Shown: in pieces, positions 14,870-21,998 of the stretch
Position numbering within the stretch: position 1 is the first letter of the stretch
Layout of the letters: the number at the start of each line of letters is the position of its first letter
IMG/VR virus record: IMGVR_UViG_3300037882_003789
Location: 1 to 25,400 of that record
Source of the DNA: a virus
Reading direction: 5' to 3' (one strand)
DNA length: 25,400 nt
Position numbers and translations under genes: made by a program
The notes under the pieces: generated by a model
What the model saw: only the letters and a program-made list of their open reading frames with translations
Told to the model about the DNA's origin: nothing
Database searches by the model: none

Positions 14870-16379
14870 TCATCTGAAAAACATCGACGTTGGGTTTGAA
14901 CGGCTGCTGCTGGATATTCTGCACGGCGTCGATCAATTGGAATTCACCCCGGAGCGCCGTGCCTTGCGCCGCCAGGTGGTTGACGCCGATGATCTGGCCT
15001 TTTGCAAAACTTATTACCCAAAAATTTTCGACCTGGAATTTAACGCCCTGCACCGCCACATCGCCGGCCTCAAGGAAGGTAAATACACTGTGGAAGGTTT
15101 CCCGATGTCCGGCAAAACTGCCTTCACCTTCATCACCAAAATTATTAAGCCGATGCTCACCGGGGGAAATGGCCTGTTTAACGTTACCCTTCGCACCCAG
15201 GACATCGCAAAGGAACGCACCTTTCACATATTTCGTCTCATAACCTTCAACCGTTTGTTGATGTTCGATTATGAACCCAACATTCTCCAGGAGCAGAAGG
15301 GTTACTACATCATCAACAAGGCGACCCTGGTAGCTACCAGCGTCGAGACCGGCTTGCGTAATTTTGTTGACGATGATTTTAAACGCTTCAAAGTAAGCGT
15401 GGCCGATGACCTTTATAACCGTGTATCCGTGCGTTCCGAAAAGGATAACGAAAACGTCGCGGAGTTCGTTACCGGGGAGCTTTACCGGCAGATGGAACCC
15501 GATGGTTTGAGCGTCTGGCTGGGTAACGGAATTAAAGAAGATTGCCCGATTCGCCGGGTTTCTAATTTGTTTCCCGACCAAAATTTTATTTTCCCCATCG
15601 TCGATGAAAACGGCAATTCCAACTGGGAAGTAAAATACCCCACCGAGAAGCTGCCGGAACTGCAAAAGGATATTCCCTGGGATGTCTGGGAAGGCGAATG
15701 GCTCTGTAAACCGGCCATGAAAGGCGACATCTTCCAGAAGGATTGGCTACATACCATCAACATCAATCTTCTGAAGATCATCGCCAGCCTTTCCGCCTGT
15801 GATCCCTCGCACGGTAAAAGCCCGGCAGCCTGCAATAAAGGTTTAATCACCGGAGGCGTCACCAGCAAGCATGAAGTCATCGTCCAGGACATTTACCTGC
15901 GCACCGAATCCTACGAAACCATGTTCGACTACGTGGCCGCCCTGCGCCAGCGTATTTCCAACTGGAAAGTTTTGCTGTTTGAAAACGACTTCGAGCAGTG
16001 GAATTTTGCCGATGCCTATTATAAAGACTGGATGAAAACCCGCAAATCCACGCTGCCGATTATGACCTTTTACAGCAAGGATAACGCCACCGAATATCGC
16101 GGGGCCGATAAAGAAAGCCGTATCCTTAACCTGGTGCACCCACACCAGACCGGCATGATCCTTTACAGCGACCTGCTAACCGGCACTTCCGATTGGGTGA
16201 AATTCCAAAGCCAATACCTGGCCTTTGGCAAGGCAAAGGAAAAGCAAGACGGCCTGGATGCCCTGGCCACCCTTTATATTATGATTTTCCGATACATCGA
16301 AACCGGTAACTTTAAAGCCACCAAAAGCAAACGTTACCAGAAACCAGGTTGGTTTGCCAAATTCCGGGAGGGCCGCTGA
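14859..16379 (+). CDS. Terminase large subunit (Mu gp28-like)
   Basis: This is a 506-residue packaging motor with ATPase and nuclease parts. Walker A is G80-FPMS-GKT87, an exact GxxxxGKT. Walker B is probably VSVAD183D184. The nuclease residues are likely D315 (in ACDPSHGKS), E375 or D377 (LLFENDFEQ) and D464 or D467 (KQDGLDALA), the RNase H-like triad of terminases. Translation starts at GTG 14859, with AAGAGG 8 nt upstream and an 11-bp overlap with the small subunit gene. The stop shares TGATG with the next gene. It would cut prophage DNA and pump it through the portal. Confidence 0.92.
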   Translation: MDSNHLKNIDVGFERLLLDILHGVDQLEFTPERRALRRQVVDADDLAFCKTYYPKIFDLEFNALHRHIAGLKEGKYTVEGFPMSGKTAFTFITKIIKPMLTGGNGLFNVTLRTQDIAKERTFHIFRLITFNRLLMFDYEPNILQEQKGYYIINKATLVATSVETGLRNFVDDDFKRFKVSVADDLYNRVSVRSEKDNENVAEFVTGELYRQMEPDGLSVWLGNGIKEDCPIRRVSNLFPDQNFIFPIVDENGNSNWEVKYPTEKLPELQKDIPWDVWEGEWLCKPAMKGDIFQKDWLHTININLLKIIASLSACDPSHGKSPAACNKGLITGGVTSKHEVIVQDIYLRTESYETMFDYVAALRQRISNWKVLLFENDFEQWNFADAYYKDWMKTRKSTLPIMTFYSKDNATEYRGADKESRILNLVHPHQTGMILYSDLLTGTSDWVKFQSQYLAFGKAKEKQDGLDALATLYIMIFRYIETGNFKATKSKRYQKPGWFAKFREGR

Positions 16380-16852
16380 TGGCCGAATTAAACGACGTCC
16401 CCGACATCCTTGAAAAACTGCAACGCCGCCTGTTTAGCCGGGCGCTGCTTAACAAAATCGGGTTGGCCGGTATCCGGTTAATCAAAGCCCGCACCCGCCT
16501 GGGCATCGATGTCAAGGGCGCTGCCTTTGAACCGTATAGTGACGGTTGGGCGATAATCCGCCAGGCGCATAACCTGCCAACCGCCTACGTCAACCTGGAG
16601 TTTAACGACATCGACGGGATGTTGAAAAAGATCGATCACGTGGTGGCCGCCGACCTGGAAAGCGTCGAAATCGATATTCTCGATCCCGACAAACGTAAAA
16701 TTGCCAGCTACCACAACGACCTGGGCGCCGGTAAAAGCCACGTCAAGCGCCGCTTCTTTGACATCAACCAGCAAGAAATGAAAAAGATCGATGAACTGGT
16801 CGAGGCAGATTTGAATTTATTATTAGCCGATTTAACACGGGAGGCCGACTAA
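16379..16852 (+). CDS. Virion morphogenesis protein, Mu gpG-like
   Basis: The 157-residue protein matches the phage virion morphogenesis family (Phage_tail_S/gpG). The ATG at 16379 overlaps the terminase stop. The N-terminal helix ends LLNKIGLAGIRLIKARTRLG, then comes a GAAFEPYSDGWA segment, typical of this family, and a C-terminal charged helical region. Members act in head-tail assembly. The gene ends in the start of the gp36-like gene (TAATG). Confidence 0.82.
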   Translation: MAELNDVPDILEKLQRRLFSRALLNKIGLAGIRLIKARTRLGIDVKGAAFEPYSDGWAIIRQAHNLPTAYVNLEFNDIDGMLKKIDHVVAADLESVEIDILDPDKRKIASYHNDLGAGKSHVKRRFFDINQQEMKKIDELVEADLNLLLADLTREAD

Positions 16853-17256
16853 TGGCTTTGATCGACATTACCGAAGTTCAGGAAAAGTTTGAAGTCTGGG
16901 AAGATTATTGCACCATCAACGGCCTGGATAAAACCGCCGAGGAAGTGCTTCAGGATAAAATCGACGACGGTGAAACCGAATTGCTGGAATACCTAACAGT
17001 GGATGAAGACACCATCACCGCCATTCACCAGCGGCATTTGATGAACATCATCCGCTACAACTGCTTCCGTGTCAAACACGGCGATACCGAGTTTGAAAAC
17101 AAGCCGCAAATCGTGGTGGATTACGAGCGCACTATCGAAGCTCTAAAACAGATGAAGGTGAGCGACGAATTAGGGGCCGCCCAAGACCTTCCGCAGCTCA
17201 AAGCCAAAACCCGGATTTTCGACGAGGGCGGCTGGTTTACCGACGAAGCTGGATAA
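16852..17256 (+). CDS. gp36-like head-tail connector (DUF1320)
   Basis: The 134-residue protein resembles the Mu gp36 family: an N-terminal EVQEKFEVWEDYCTINGLD, a helical core where ILQ-type helices lead to HQRHLMNIIRYNCFRVKHGD, and a C-terminal tail ending FDEGGWFTDEAG. Members join head and tail after packaging. It overlaps the gpG-like gene and is followed by a 130-nt gap with hairpins. The Arg-Tyr-x-Cys stretch and length of about 130 residues fit the family. Confidence 0.82.
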   Translation: MALIDITEVQEKFEVWEDYCTINGLDKTAEEVLQDKIDDGETELLEYLTVDEDTITAIHQRHLMNIIRYNCFRVKHGDTEFENKPQIVVDYERTIEALKQMKVSDELGAAQDLPQLKAKTRIFDEGGWFTDEAG

Positions 17257-17295
17257 TTCCGGCTTGGTCGATTGATCTCCCCGTATAACGCAAGG

Positions 17296-17317
17296 CGAAC
17301 GGCAAAAACACCGTTCG
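17296..17317 (+). terminator. Stem-loop in the gp36/gp37 gap
   Basis: CGAACGG (17296-17302) pairs with CCGTTCG (17311-17317) around an 8-nt A-rich loop. A second palindrome, ACTCC-CC-GGAGT (17325-17336), is followed by TTTTT at 17339-17343. Together they may attenuate transcription before the gp37-like gene. Neither is a strong terminator by itself. Confidence 0.35.
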
Positions 17318-17386
17318 GATGGAAACTCCCCGGAGTGCTTTTTCCGCTTCCGGCTGTCTTTTTAAAAAAATCGGAGAATTTTTTAA

Positions 17387-17806
17387 ATGTATCGCGCCCA
17401 GCAATCTTTACTCAGGCATCTCAAAGCCGGCTTCCCCGGAGTCACTTTCGAGGAATACGCCGGCCAGCTTCGTGACGCCAACAAATTAAAACAGCGTAGC
17501 CTCCCCTGCGGCTACGTCGTTTACATCGACGGCCAGCCGATGGCCCAGCAGAAGCAGCATCAACTGGATGTAATCACCGTCTCGGAAAGTTTAGTGCTCA
17601 ATAAAAAGGATAACAAAAACTCCAACCTCTTATTCAGCGAGCAGGTCAACGAATACCTCCGCCAGCACACCCTGTTTAATACCCACGACGGCGCACCCGG
17701 CGTTTACATTATCTTGAATGAGCAAACCATTTCCCGCACCCTAATGGTGGATGCCCGTTTTACCATTTTGTCACTCAGTCTCCAGGTTAAGGATTCAACG
17801 CCTTGA
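17387..17806 (+). CDS. gp37-like tail terminator/joining protein
   Basis: The 139-residue protein looks like Mu gp37-family and related tail-completion proteins. It has MYRAQQSLLRHLKAGFPGV at the start, a GYVVYIDGQPMAQQKQHQLD strand region, a helix with FSEQVNEYLRQHTLFN, and a final beta segment (MVDARFTILSLSLQVKDS). Its place after the gp36-like gene agrees. The gene would cap the tail or join it to the head. It stands alone between two short non-coding gaps. Confidence 0.75.
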   Translation: MYRAQQSLLRHLKAGFPGVTFEEYAGQLRDANKLKQRSLPCGYVVYIDGQPMAQQKQHQLDVITVSESLVLNKKDNKNSNLLFSEQVNEYLRQHTLFNTHDGAPGVYIILNEQTISRTLMVDARFTILSLSLQVKDSTP

Positions 17807-17841
17807 CCTTAAACCAATAACCTTATATAAGGAGTAGCTAA

Positions 17842-18174
17842 ATGAATTTAGAAATGTTGATTGCCGTAGGAATGACTTTTATTCTAAGCCTGATCGGTTC
17901 CGGCGTCATCGCCAAAATTGTTGCCACCTTCGGTAAGGCCGAGGAAATAACCGCTGCCATCGAAGACTTTGCCACCCAGGTAAAAGAACTGCTGGCCCTC
18001 ACCGCCACTGTATTGGCCGATGGCACCGTCACCCAGGATGAAGTGGCCCGCATCATCAAAGAAGCCAAAGACATTGAGGAATCCCGCAAGCGCCTGTTTG
18101 ATGTTTTCAGTATTCGGGTACAGCAAAAATCCGTTCATCCCCAGGAAATGCTACGATCCAATAAAAAGAAATAA
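17842..18174 (+). CDS. Small membrane-anchored helical protein (holin-like?)
   Basis: The 110-residue product has one N-terminal membrane segment (LEMLIAVGMTFILSLIGSGV) and a helical, charged C-terminal part ending in SNKKK. The middle region (ADGTVTQDEVARIIKEAKDI) resembles an EF-hand-like or heptad pattern. AAGGAG lies 10 nt before the ATG. Genes at the end of a late operon often encode lysis proteins, so a holin or pinholin is one possibility. No lysozyme gene is adjacent. Confidence 0.65.
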   Translation: MNLEMLIAVGMTFILSLIGSGVIAKIVATFGKAEEITAAIEDFATQVKELLALTATVLADGTVTQDEVARIIKEAKDIEESRKRLFDVFSIRVQQKSVHPQEMLRSNKKK

Positions 18175-18183
18175 CCCAGGAGG

Positions 18184-18198
18184 GAGTTCGGGGAACTC
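18184..18198 (+). other. Short stem-loop in intergenic gap
   Basis: GAGTTC (18184-18189) pairs with GAACTC (18193-18198) around GGG. No T-run follows, so it is not a terminator. It may affect translation of the membrane gene at 18273. It could be incidental. Confidence 0.25.
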
Positions 18199-18272
18199 GC
18201 TGCTCCTTACTCCCCGGCCAGCGGGCGGTATCCAAATTGCTTACCGTCCCTGGCTTATTATGAAAGGTTGTT

Positions 18273-18656
18273 ATGGAAGAAACCATGTGTTTTATCGTTC
18301 TCTATCTTATCATCGGTTTTCTAAAAGCCACCCGTGATATTATCCTGTTCCGATTCACCTGGAGCATTTTTAGCGAGTGGCCGCAATGGATCCGTAATTT
18401 CCTCACCGGCTTAAACCGCTCTTGCCGTATATGCGACGGATTTCACCTGGCCGACGGCCTTATCGTTCAACTTCCCGCTATGGGAATTCTGATACTGTTA
18501 AACGTATTTATTTACGGTATCTCCCAGTGGTGGGTGCTCCCACAGTGGGTAGTATTTTTTGTCTTATTTTACAACGGTTGGTTTAACAATCTATATCATT
18601 ACATATTGATGAAAAAACAATACCGGGGAAAAGCTGGACATGGCTTACGAGAGTAA
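18273..18656 (+). CDS. Integral membrane protein, end of late operon
   Basis: The 127-residue protein has about three hydrophobic stretches: an N-terminal one, MGILILLNVFIYGISQWWVL and WVVFFVLFYNGWFN. A loop holds SCRICDGFH, a possible metal-binding pair. AAAGG lies just before the ATG. The gene's last codons lie inside the terminator. No known family was recognised. By position next to the other membrane gene it may take part in lysis or superinfection immunity. Confidence 0.6.
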   Translation: MEETMCFIVLYLIIGFLKATRDIILFRFTWSIFSEWPQWIRNFLTGLNRSCRICDGFHLADGLIVQLPAMGILILLNVFIYGISQWWVLPQWVVFFVLFYNGWFNNLYHYILMKKQYRGKAGHGLRE

Positions 18657-18679
18657 GCTAATATTTTTCCCCGTTTTTT
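18624..18679 (+). terminator. Intrinsic terminator at convergent junction
   Basis: An outer 9-bp stem, CGGGGAAAA (18624-18632) with TTTTCCCCG (18665-18673), encloses an inner hairpin GCTTAC (18643-18648) with GTAAGC (18653-18658). T674-T679 follow. It overlaps the end of the membrane gene and lies 19 bp beyond the repressor stop. A T-run at 18610-18617 on the other strand suggests it may also end repressor transcription. Confidence 0.85.
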
Positions 18680-18697
18680 ACAGGGAGTCAAAACGAG

Positions 18698-19084
18698 TCA
18701 CTTCTTAAACACCTTTACCAACTCATAAACCTTGCGCAAGTCTTCCTCGTTTAAACCTTGTAGTAGCTTTACAATTTTCCCCACATAGCTGCTGGTAACC
18801 GCTGTTGCCGTGTAGCTACCGCCCGCCTCGCTAACGCCGTAAAATCCCCCGCCGTTTTCTTCCGAAAAACCTCTACCAATTAAAAACGGCGTGCCCTCAC
18901 CGGAGATTAGCCAATTGATATTCACACCATGTTTTTCATAAATCCTCAATAACATTAAAGAACCCGGATTCGATCTTCCTGCCAGCCAATCACCAATATT
19001 GCCGGAAGTCGCTCCAATCGATTTTGAGAAATCCTTTTTTGTTAAATGTAATTCCTCAATAAGCCACTTCAATCTTTCACGCAT
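18698..19084 (-). CDS. Phage repressor, XRE/CI-like HTH
   Basis: The protein has 128 residues. Residues of about 14-36 (LTKKDFSKSIGATSGNIGDW) form a helix-turn-helix, followed by the AGRSNPGSLMLLRIYEKHGV and NINWLISGEG pattern typical of CI-like repressors. After a Gly/Ser-rich linker the C-terminal helices (LQGLNEEDLRKVYELVKVFK) look suited to dimerisation. No S24/LexA peptidase motif is present, so induction by self-cleavage is unlikely. It would bind the two palindromes upstream, shutting off the early operon. Its ATG is at 19084, with only a weak ribosome binding site. Confidence 0.88.
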   Translation of the reverse strand: MRERLKWLIEELHLTKKDFSKSIGATSGNIGDWLAGRSNPGSLMLLRIYEKHGVNINWLISGEGTPFLIGRGFSEENGGGFYGVSEAGGSYTATAVTSSYVGKIVKLLQGLNEEDLRKVYELVKVFKK

Positions 19085-19114
19085 TTGAAGCCCAAATATT
19101 ATTTTAAAAAGTTG

Positions 19115-19130
19115 TCACTTAAATAAGTGA
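19115..19130. promoter_or_regulatory. Operator O1
   Basis: The 16-bp site TCACTTAAATAAGTGA has perfect 7-bp arms around a 2-bp centre. It is the inverse-complement partner of O2, 31 bp away (three helical turns). It lies 31 bp upstream of the repressor start codon, where it could cover the repressor promoter. Confidence 0.75.
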
Positions 19131-19138
19131 TTTTCATC

Positions 19139-19167
19139 TTGACAGACACTTATTTAAGTGTTAAACT
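19139..19167 (+). promoter_or_regulatory. Early promoter
   Basis: TTGACA (19139-19144) is a consensus -35. A 17-bp spacer leads to TAAACT (19162-19167) as -10. Transcription would begin near 19174 and reach the Ner-like gene after about 40 nt. The spacer contains operator O2, so repressor or Ner binding would block polymerase. Confidence 0.75.
19146..19161. promoter_or_regulatory. Operator O2
   Basis: The site ACACTTATTTAAGTGT has perfect 7-bp arms. Its 14-bp core is the exact reverse complement of that of O1. It fills the spacer of the early promoter between the -35 and -10 hexamers. Confidence 0.75.
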
Positions 19168-19214
19168 TCCCTGTGTAAAATTAAAGATCAATTATTTAAA
19201 CAGGAGCAGCAGCT

Positions 19215-19466
19215 ATGAGAATAGAACCGATTGAGTTTAACGAGAGGGAAGCGCGGGTGGCTATGGAGGTTTTAGGTGCCAGCCAAACGCAGATTGCCCG
19301 CCAGTTTGGGGTAACTCCCCAAACCGTTTACAAGGTATTAACCCGCCAGAAAAACAGCCAGCGCATTAACCGGCATTTTAAAGAGATCATAAAACGCGCC
19401 AACCGGGTGGTAAACCTGCGCCCGTTAAATGTGCAGCAAGGCGGCCAGCGCCGCCAGGCTTCTTAA
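19215..19466 (+). CDS. Ner/Cro-like HTH regulator
   Basis: The 83-residue protein carries a helix-turn-helix at about residues 23-44 (SQTQIARQFGVTPQTVYKVL) and a basic C-terminus (RINRHFKEIIKRANRVV). It is the first gene of the rightward operon and diverges from the repressor, as ner does from c in Mu. AGGAG at 19202-19206 lies 8 nt before the ATG. It would bind the same operator region to turn down repressor or early transcription during lytic growth. Confidence 0.82.
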   Translation: MRIEPIEFNEREARVAMEVLGASQTQIARQFGVTPQTVYKVLTRQKNSQRINRHFKEIIKRANRVVNLRPLNVQQGGQRRQAS

Positions 19467-19589
19467 ATGTCTTTTTAGCTCCTGACAGGAAAGTTTAACC
19501 ATTCACGAGAAAGGATTCAATAGCTATGAAAAAATTACTGGGATTTTTGCAACGCCTGTTTACCAGGCCAAAACAGCGAGGAATAAATC

Positions 19590-20024
19590 ATGAACCCCCA
19601 ACTGCAACAGGCCCTTTACAGCGCCTTTCACCAGGGAGCCATGAAGCCCCGGGAGATCGCCCGGATGCTCAAAGTCAGCTACAACTACCTTGCACGTGCC
19701 TGCATGGCTGGAAAGAGCCGCGTAGCCTTTCCCATCCACTGGCTACCGGATTTCATCAAGATAACCGGCAGGGTGGAGCCGCTGAAAATCATTTCGAATT
19801 CCAGCGGATACCTTTTATCCCCGATCCCATTGCGCTCCGTTCCAACGGAAAAGGAAGTGCTGGCAATGATGTCAACCTTTTCTCAGGCCATGCAAGCCCT
19901 GGCTACCTGGGCAAGAAATCCCGGCGACAAACTCGCCATGGAAACCATCGCCCAGTTGACCAGAACCCAGGAGGAAATCGAATATTGGAAACGCCTGATT
20001 CAATCCCCGAAGATCAGCAAATAA
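19590..20024 (+). CDS. CII-like phage regulatory protein (Phage_CP76-type)
   Basis: The 144-residue product has an N-terminal helix-turn-helix (MKPREIARMLKVSYNYLARA), then the pattern FPIHWLPDFIKITGRVEPLK and a hydrophobic SGYLLSPIP end. This order is typical of CII/CP76 regulators. The C-terminal third is helical (EEIEYWKRLIQSPKISK) and may mediate oligomerisation. AGGA precedes the ATG by 7 nt. An overlapping longer frame runs through the whole gene in another register, but its peptide here is Pro/Gly/His-rich and shows no fold, so this frame is preferred. Confidence 0.78.
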   Translation: MNPQLQQALYSAFHQGAMKPREIARMLKVSYNYLARACMAGKSRVAFPIHWLPDFIKITGRVEPLKIISNSSGYLLSPIPLRSVPTEKEVLAMMSTFSQAMQALATWARNPGDKLAMETIAQLTRTQEEIEYWKRLIQSPKISK

Positions 20025-20329
20025 TCACCTGCCCGCACTGCGGCTACCGCCACGCCTACGACTACTGGAACTTCCCGGAGATCCGCCTTACCGAGGGCCT
20101 GGAAAACCTCTCCTGCGAATCCTGCGGCGGCTTCCTGTTAGACGACGATTTTAACGCTAACCTGCAAAACTACCAGGGCGACCTGCAACTCTCCCTGCTG
20201 CGTCACCGCAGCCGTTGTTACGCCTTTTTTAACGGCCAGGAATACACCCACAAAAATGGCCTCTATGCCCTGGCCATCGCCATGCAGAAATACTTTCGCC
20301 ACGAAGGTTTGAAAGGGGGGAAACCATGA
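19985..20329 (+). CDS. Small zinc-ribbon protein (TTG start)
   Basis: I place the start at TTG 19985 because AGGAGG lies 10 nt upstream (19969-19974), giving 114 residues. Near the N-terminus are a CPHCGYRHAYDYW motif and a CESCGGFLLDDDF motif, two CxxC knuckles of a zinc ribbon. The C-terminal part (FNGQEYTHKNGLYALAIAMQ) is helical. The same frame is open back to an ATG at 19526, so a 267-residue product cannot be excluded. The overlap with the CII-like gene suggests coupled translation. It may be a small DNA- or RNA-binding regulator. Confidence 0.6.
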   Translation: METPDSIPEDQQIITCPHCGYRHAYDYWNFPEIRLTEGLENLSCESCGGFLLDDDFNANLQNYQGDLQLSLLRHRSRCYAFFNGQEYTHKNGLYALAIAMQKYFRHEGLKGGKP

Positions 20330-20673
20330 AAATTATGATCCGCCGCAACCCTTACCGCTGGTTTTACCTGCGCCGCCATCGCATCCGTGGGCGCTACTGC
20401 CTGGATGCTTTGGAAGTATGTTTCTTCACCATCGCCTTTATGTTTATCCGGCGAGAAATGAACCTGATGGAAGGCCACGCTTATGTCTCCACCTTCTACA
20501 CCCGCGCCTTAGAGCCAATGGGCGAAGCCATCATCGACTTAATTAAATGGGATACCGTCTTTTTCCATTACCGTAATCTACCCCGCCAGGAAATGGAATT
20601 GTCGATACCCCTCTTTTATGACTGTTACCAGGAACCAAAATTAGGAGGAAGTAATCATGCCAAAATCAATTAA
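20326..20673 (+). CDS. Hypothetical early protein (115 aa)
   Basis: I do not recognise this protein. The 115-residue product begins with a very basic, aromatic stretch (MKIMIRRNPYRWFYLRRHRI) and has a hydrophobic segment (ALEVCFFTIAFMFIRREM) that could be a membrane helix or a buried helix. It ends with FYDCYQEPKLGGSN. It overlaps the zinc-ribbon stop (ATGA), with a run of G's before the start, and overlaps the following regulator by 17 bp. It is probably an early accessory protein. Confidence 0.6.
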   Translation: MKIMIRRNPYRWFYLRRHRIRGRYCLDALEVCFFTIAFMFIRREMNLMEGHAYVSTFYTRALEPMGEAIIDLIKWDTVFFHYRNLPRQEMELSIPLFYDCYQEPKLGGSNHAKIN

Positions 20674-21025
20674 CCAACGGCAGATCATTGCCATGTATCA
20701 AACCGGCTGTTTTAGCAACGCCGCCATTGCTCGCCGGCTGGATGTATCGGAAAAGACCGTGCAGCGGGTTATCTCCGATAACCTGGAAAACGGCATGTTC
20801 CCCGCCGAGCGTTTTAAAGAAATGACCCCCGAAGACGAAAAAGCCGTCTGGCTGGCCTGGTTTCGCCAGGGAGCGCCTTACAGCTACATCGCCTATTGTT
20901 TCGGCGTAAAACGCCAGACCGTTGTAAGCGTGATGGAAGAAACCCTGGATCAAATCTTCGAATCCGATCAAACCCTTTCCCCGGCCCCGGCAGCCGTGGA
21001 AAATGAACTCTTAAACATTTTTTAA
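20657..21025 (+). CDS. Tandem HTH regulator
   Basis: The 122-residue protein has two helix-turn-helix motifs: about residues 20-42 (SNAAIARRLDVSEKTVQRVI) and about 72-93 (GAPYSYIAYCFGVKRQTVVS). This tandem homeodomain-like arrangement resembles transposase or late-activator DNA-binding domains. AGGAGGAA lies before the ATG. As a mid-operon DNA-binding protein it could be the activator of the late promoters, a Mor-like role, but no sequence match supports that directly. Confidence 0.7.
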   Translation: MPKSINQRQIIAMYQTGCFSNAAIARRLDVSEKTVQRVISDNLENGMFPAERFKEMTPEDEKAVWLAWFRQGAPYSYIAYCFGVKRQTVVSVMEETLDQIFESDQTLSPAPAAVENELLNIF

Positions 21026-21035
21026 AGGAGCAGCC

Positions 21036-21305
21036 ATGAGCGAGAAAAATATCATCCCCGGCAAACTGGTCGACATGGGAAAACTCACTTCCTACGACAA
21101 CCTCAATTATTACCAATACCAGCCGGAAGGTAACAGCAACTTGCGCGTGCGCTTTTTCCCGCTGGAGCACAAACCCAATATCTTTCTGGCCGATTACAGC
21201 CGCAATTCCGGCATGTCTTTCGAAAGCTGGCCCGGTGCATTCCAGGAGTTTACCCACCTGGAGCGCCACGCCCGCCATATATGTAAAATTTTAAACGGTG
21301 AATAA
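21036..21305 (+). CDS. Hypothetical early protein (89 aa)
   Basis: I do not recognise this protein. It is 89 residues, soluble and aromatic-rich (SYDNLNYYQYQPEGNSNLRV, FESWPGAFQEFTHLERHARH). No Cys pairs or membrane segment define it. AAAGGAGCAGCC stands just before the ATG, almost the same site as before the next gene. It lies in the early operon between a regulator and another small protein, so a host-takeover role is plausible. Confidence 0.6.
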   Translation: MSEKNIIPGKLVDMGKLTSYDNLNYYQYQPEGNSNLRVRFFPLEHKPNIFLADYSRNSGMSFESWPGAFQEFTHLERHARHICKILNGE

Positions 21306-21315
21306 AGGAGCAGCT

Positions 21316-21519
21316 ATGCAATACTTTCTTTTACTTTTTCCCGATGGAACATTTTCAATCTTAAAATCCAGCCTCGACCGCCGCCCGGTTAAGCAGGATT
21401 TTCAAAACGGCACTCGCCTGTTTTTAGTCGATTCCGATACCAACATCGAAAACCTCTGGGAATGGACTTGTGAGCGCTTCGATGGTAATAAAAAATCTTA
21501 CCTGGAGTTATCCTGGTGA
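21316..21519 (+). CDS. Hypothetical early protein (67 aa)
   Basis: The 67-residue protein starts at ATG 21316, directly after AAAGGAGCAGCT. A start six codons upstream would place that site inside the gene. It begins MQYFLLLFPDGTFSILKSSL and ends with NLWEWTCERFDGNKKSYLEL. The composition suggests a small beta-alpha domain. No family was recognised. It is tightly packed between two early genes. Confidence 0.6.
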   Translation: MQYFLLLFPDGTFSILKSSLDRRPVKQDFQNGTRLFLVDSDTNIENLWEWTCERFDGNKKSYLELSW

Positions 21520-21531
21520 AAGGAGAAAAAT

Positions 21532-21966
21532 ATGATTATCAATAAAATCTATTTAGCAAGTTCCTGGCGTAATGTTTACTACCCACAAGTATTAAAGTTA
21601 TTGAAAGAGTGTGGTTATGACGTTTATGATTTCCGTAATCCCCATGCACATTTTAAATGGTCGGATATAGACCCGGAATGGGAAAACTGGGATACCGATC
21701 AATATAAACGTGCTCTCAATAATTCATTGGCTGTCAAGGGTTTCAATAATGATATGTTTATGCTTACTAACTGCGATTTGTGCATAATGGTTCTACCTTG
21801 TGGGCGTAGTGCCAATTTAGAGTTGGGAATTGCTATCGGAAAGGGAATACCCACCATCATTTATATACCGGAAAAAATCGAACCGGAACTCATGTATAAA
21901 GCCGCCAATTTTATTGTTTCAAGTGAAAAAGAATTACTGGTAAGGATCGGCTGGCTACAAACATAA
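21532..21966 (+). CDS. Nucleoside 2-deoxyribosyltransferase-like protein
   Basis: The 144-residue protein fits the nucleoside 2-deoxyribosyltransferase superfamily: IYLASSWRN (residues 6-14), a VYDFRNP strand-loop, then D82 in NCDLCIMVLP and GRSANLELG (91-99), whose E97 is placed like the family's nucleophile. These enzymes cleave or exchange N-glycosidic bonds of deoxynucleosides or related nucleotides. The gene uses A/T-ending codons far more than its neighbours, a sign of separate origin. AAGGAGAAA precedes the ATG. In phages such enzymes may act in nucleotide salvage, DNA base modification or counter-defence. The real substrate is unknown. Confidence 0.8.
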   Translation: MIINKIYLASSWRNVYYPQVLKLLKECGYDVYDFRNPHAHFKWSDIDPEWENWDTDQYKRALNNSLAVKGFNNDMFMLTNCDLCIMVLPCGRSANLELGIAIGKGIPTIIYIPEKIEPELMYKAANFIVSSEKELLVRIGWLQT

Positions 21967-21998
21967 TCCGAACGATAACCGCCAAACGTCGGGAAAAA

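Noticed and set aside
14829-15665. 278-codon open frame on the minus strand
   Set aside because: It lies antisense to the large terminase gene, whose Walker and nuclease motifs are clear. It has no family features of its own.
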